Assembly: GCA_036741235.1 (NCBI GenBank)
Contig: DAINSQ010000117.1
Location: 1 to 15,069, forward strand
DNA length: 15,069 nucleotides
DNA from: JABWBR01 sp036741235
GTDB taxonomy: Bacteria; Bacteroidota; Bacteroidia; Chitinophagales; Saprospiraceae
Reading direction: 5' to 3'
Positions 15,015 to 15,069 of the stretch are shown one piece after another. The notes under the pieces are model-generated. The model was not told where the DNA came from, did not search any database, and saw only the letters and a program-made list of their open reading frames with translations. The translations under genes and the position numbers were made by a program. Numbering within the stretch: position 1 is the stretch's first letter; the number at the start of each line of letters is the position of its first letter.

Positions 15015-15069
15015 GTTGTAGGTTGTAGGTTGTAGGTTGTAGGTTTGTTTATAAGTTTAATAGTTTATA
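15015..15069. repeat. gttgtag array plus gtttat arm, cut by the window end
   Basis: Four exact gttgtag units (15015-15042) are followed by gtttgtttata and further gtttat-type units to the window end. The last 35 bases align with 3646-3680 with only three differences, so this is a second copy of the array-plus-arm found after glycerate kinase, in the same orientation. By analogy the core element and an inverted arm should follow outside the window. Confidence 0.85.

Overview
The window reads as ordinary chromosome of a Bacteroidota bacterium, most likely of the Saprospiria (Lewinella/Haliscomenobacter-like). The evidence is a TonB-dependent receptor with an N-terminal carboxypeptidase-regulatory-like domain next to a DUF5689-type lipoprotein, a giant TPR protein paired with a plug-less outer-membrane barrel, several starts without a Shine-Dalgarno sequence, and two exact matches to the Bacteroidota -7 box TAnnTTTG (2302-2309 and 14957-14964, both minus strand). 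The taxon is inferred from gene content. No RNA gene, CRISPR array, prophage or transposase was seen.

Layout. 199-2246 (minus): a membrane-anchored beta-rich protein of unknown function, a THUMP/RlmL-type rRNA methyltransferase, and a small secreted protein that overlaps the methyltransferase by ATGA. 2480-3604 (plus): glycerate kinase, divergent from the first block. 3605-3951: a 347-bp gap filled with short tandem arrays, an inverted-repeat element and the probable promoter of the next operon. 3952-8764 (plus): a two-gene operon of a 1039-aa periplasmic TPR protein and a 548-aa outer-membrane beta-barrel. 8961-9209 (plus): a small putative DNA-binding protein with a leader hairpin. 9306-10019 (minus): TrmN6/YfiC-type tRNA methyltransferase. 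10083-14924 (minus): an operon of a TonB-dependent receptor followed by a lipoprotein with a DUF5689-like region and two tandem copies of a ~190-aa module.

The most unusual signal lies between the genes. Almost every larger intergenic gap carries its own private 7- or 8-bp tandem unit (agcaaatc, aggattgt, gttgtag, gtttatNN, acagaga, ggactgtt, tcagcgg). In five gaps copies of a unit face each other as inverted arms able to form a hairpin. Two places (1-36 and 3681-3753) share a core sequence that sits directly against such an array, which suggests a composite element: array, core, inverted array. Three genes take their stop codon from, or right at the edge of, one of these arrays. The window start and end both appear to cut through such elements, which gives testable predictions about the flanking DNA.

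Functionally the window mixes RNA modification (RlmL-like, TrmN6), glycerate metabolism and two envelope systems. The genes do not form one pathway. All function calls are from reading the translations by eye; no database search was run.
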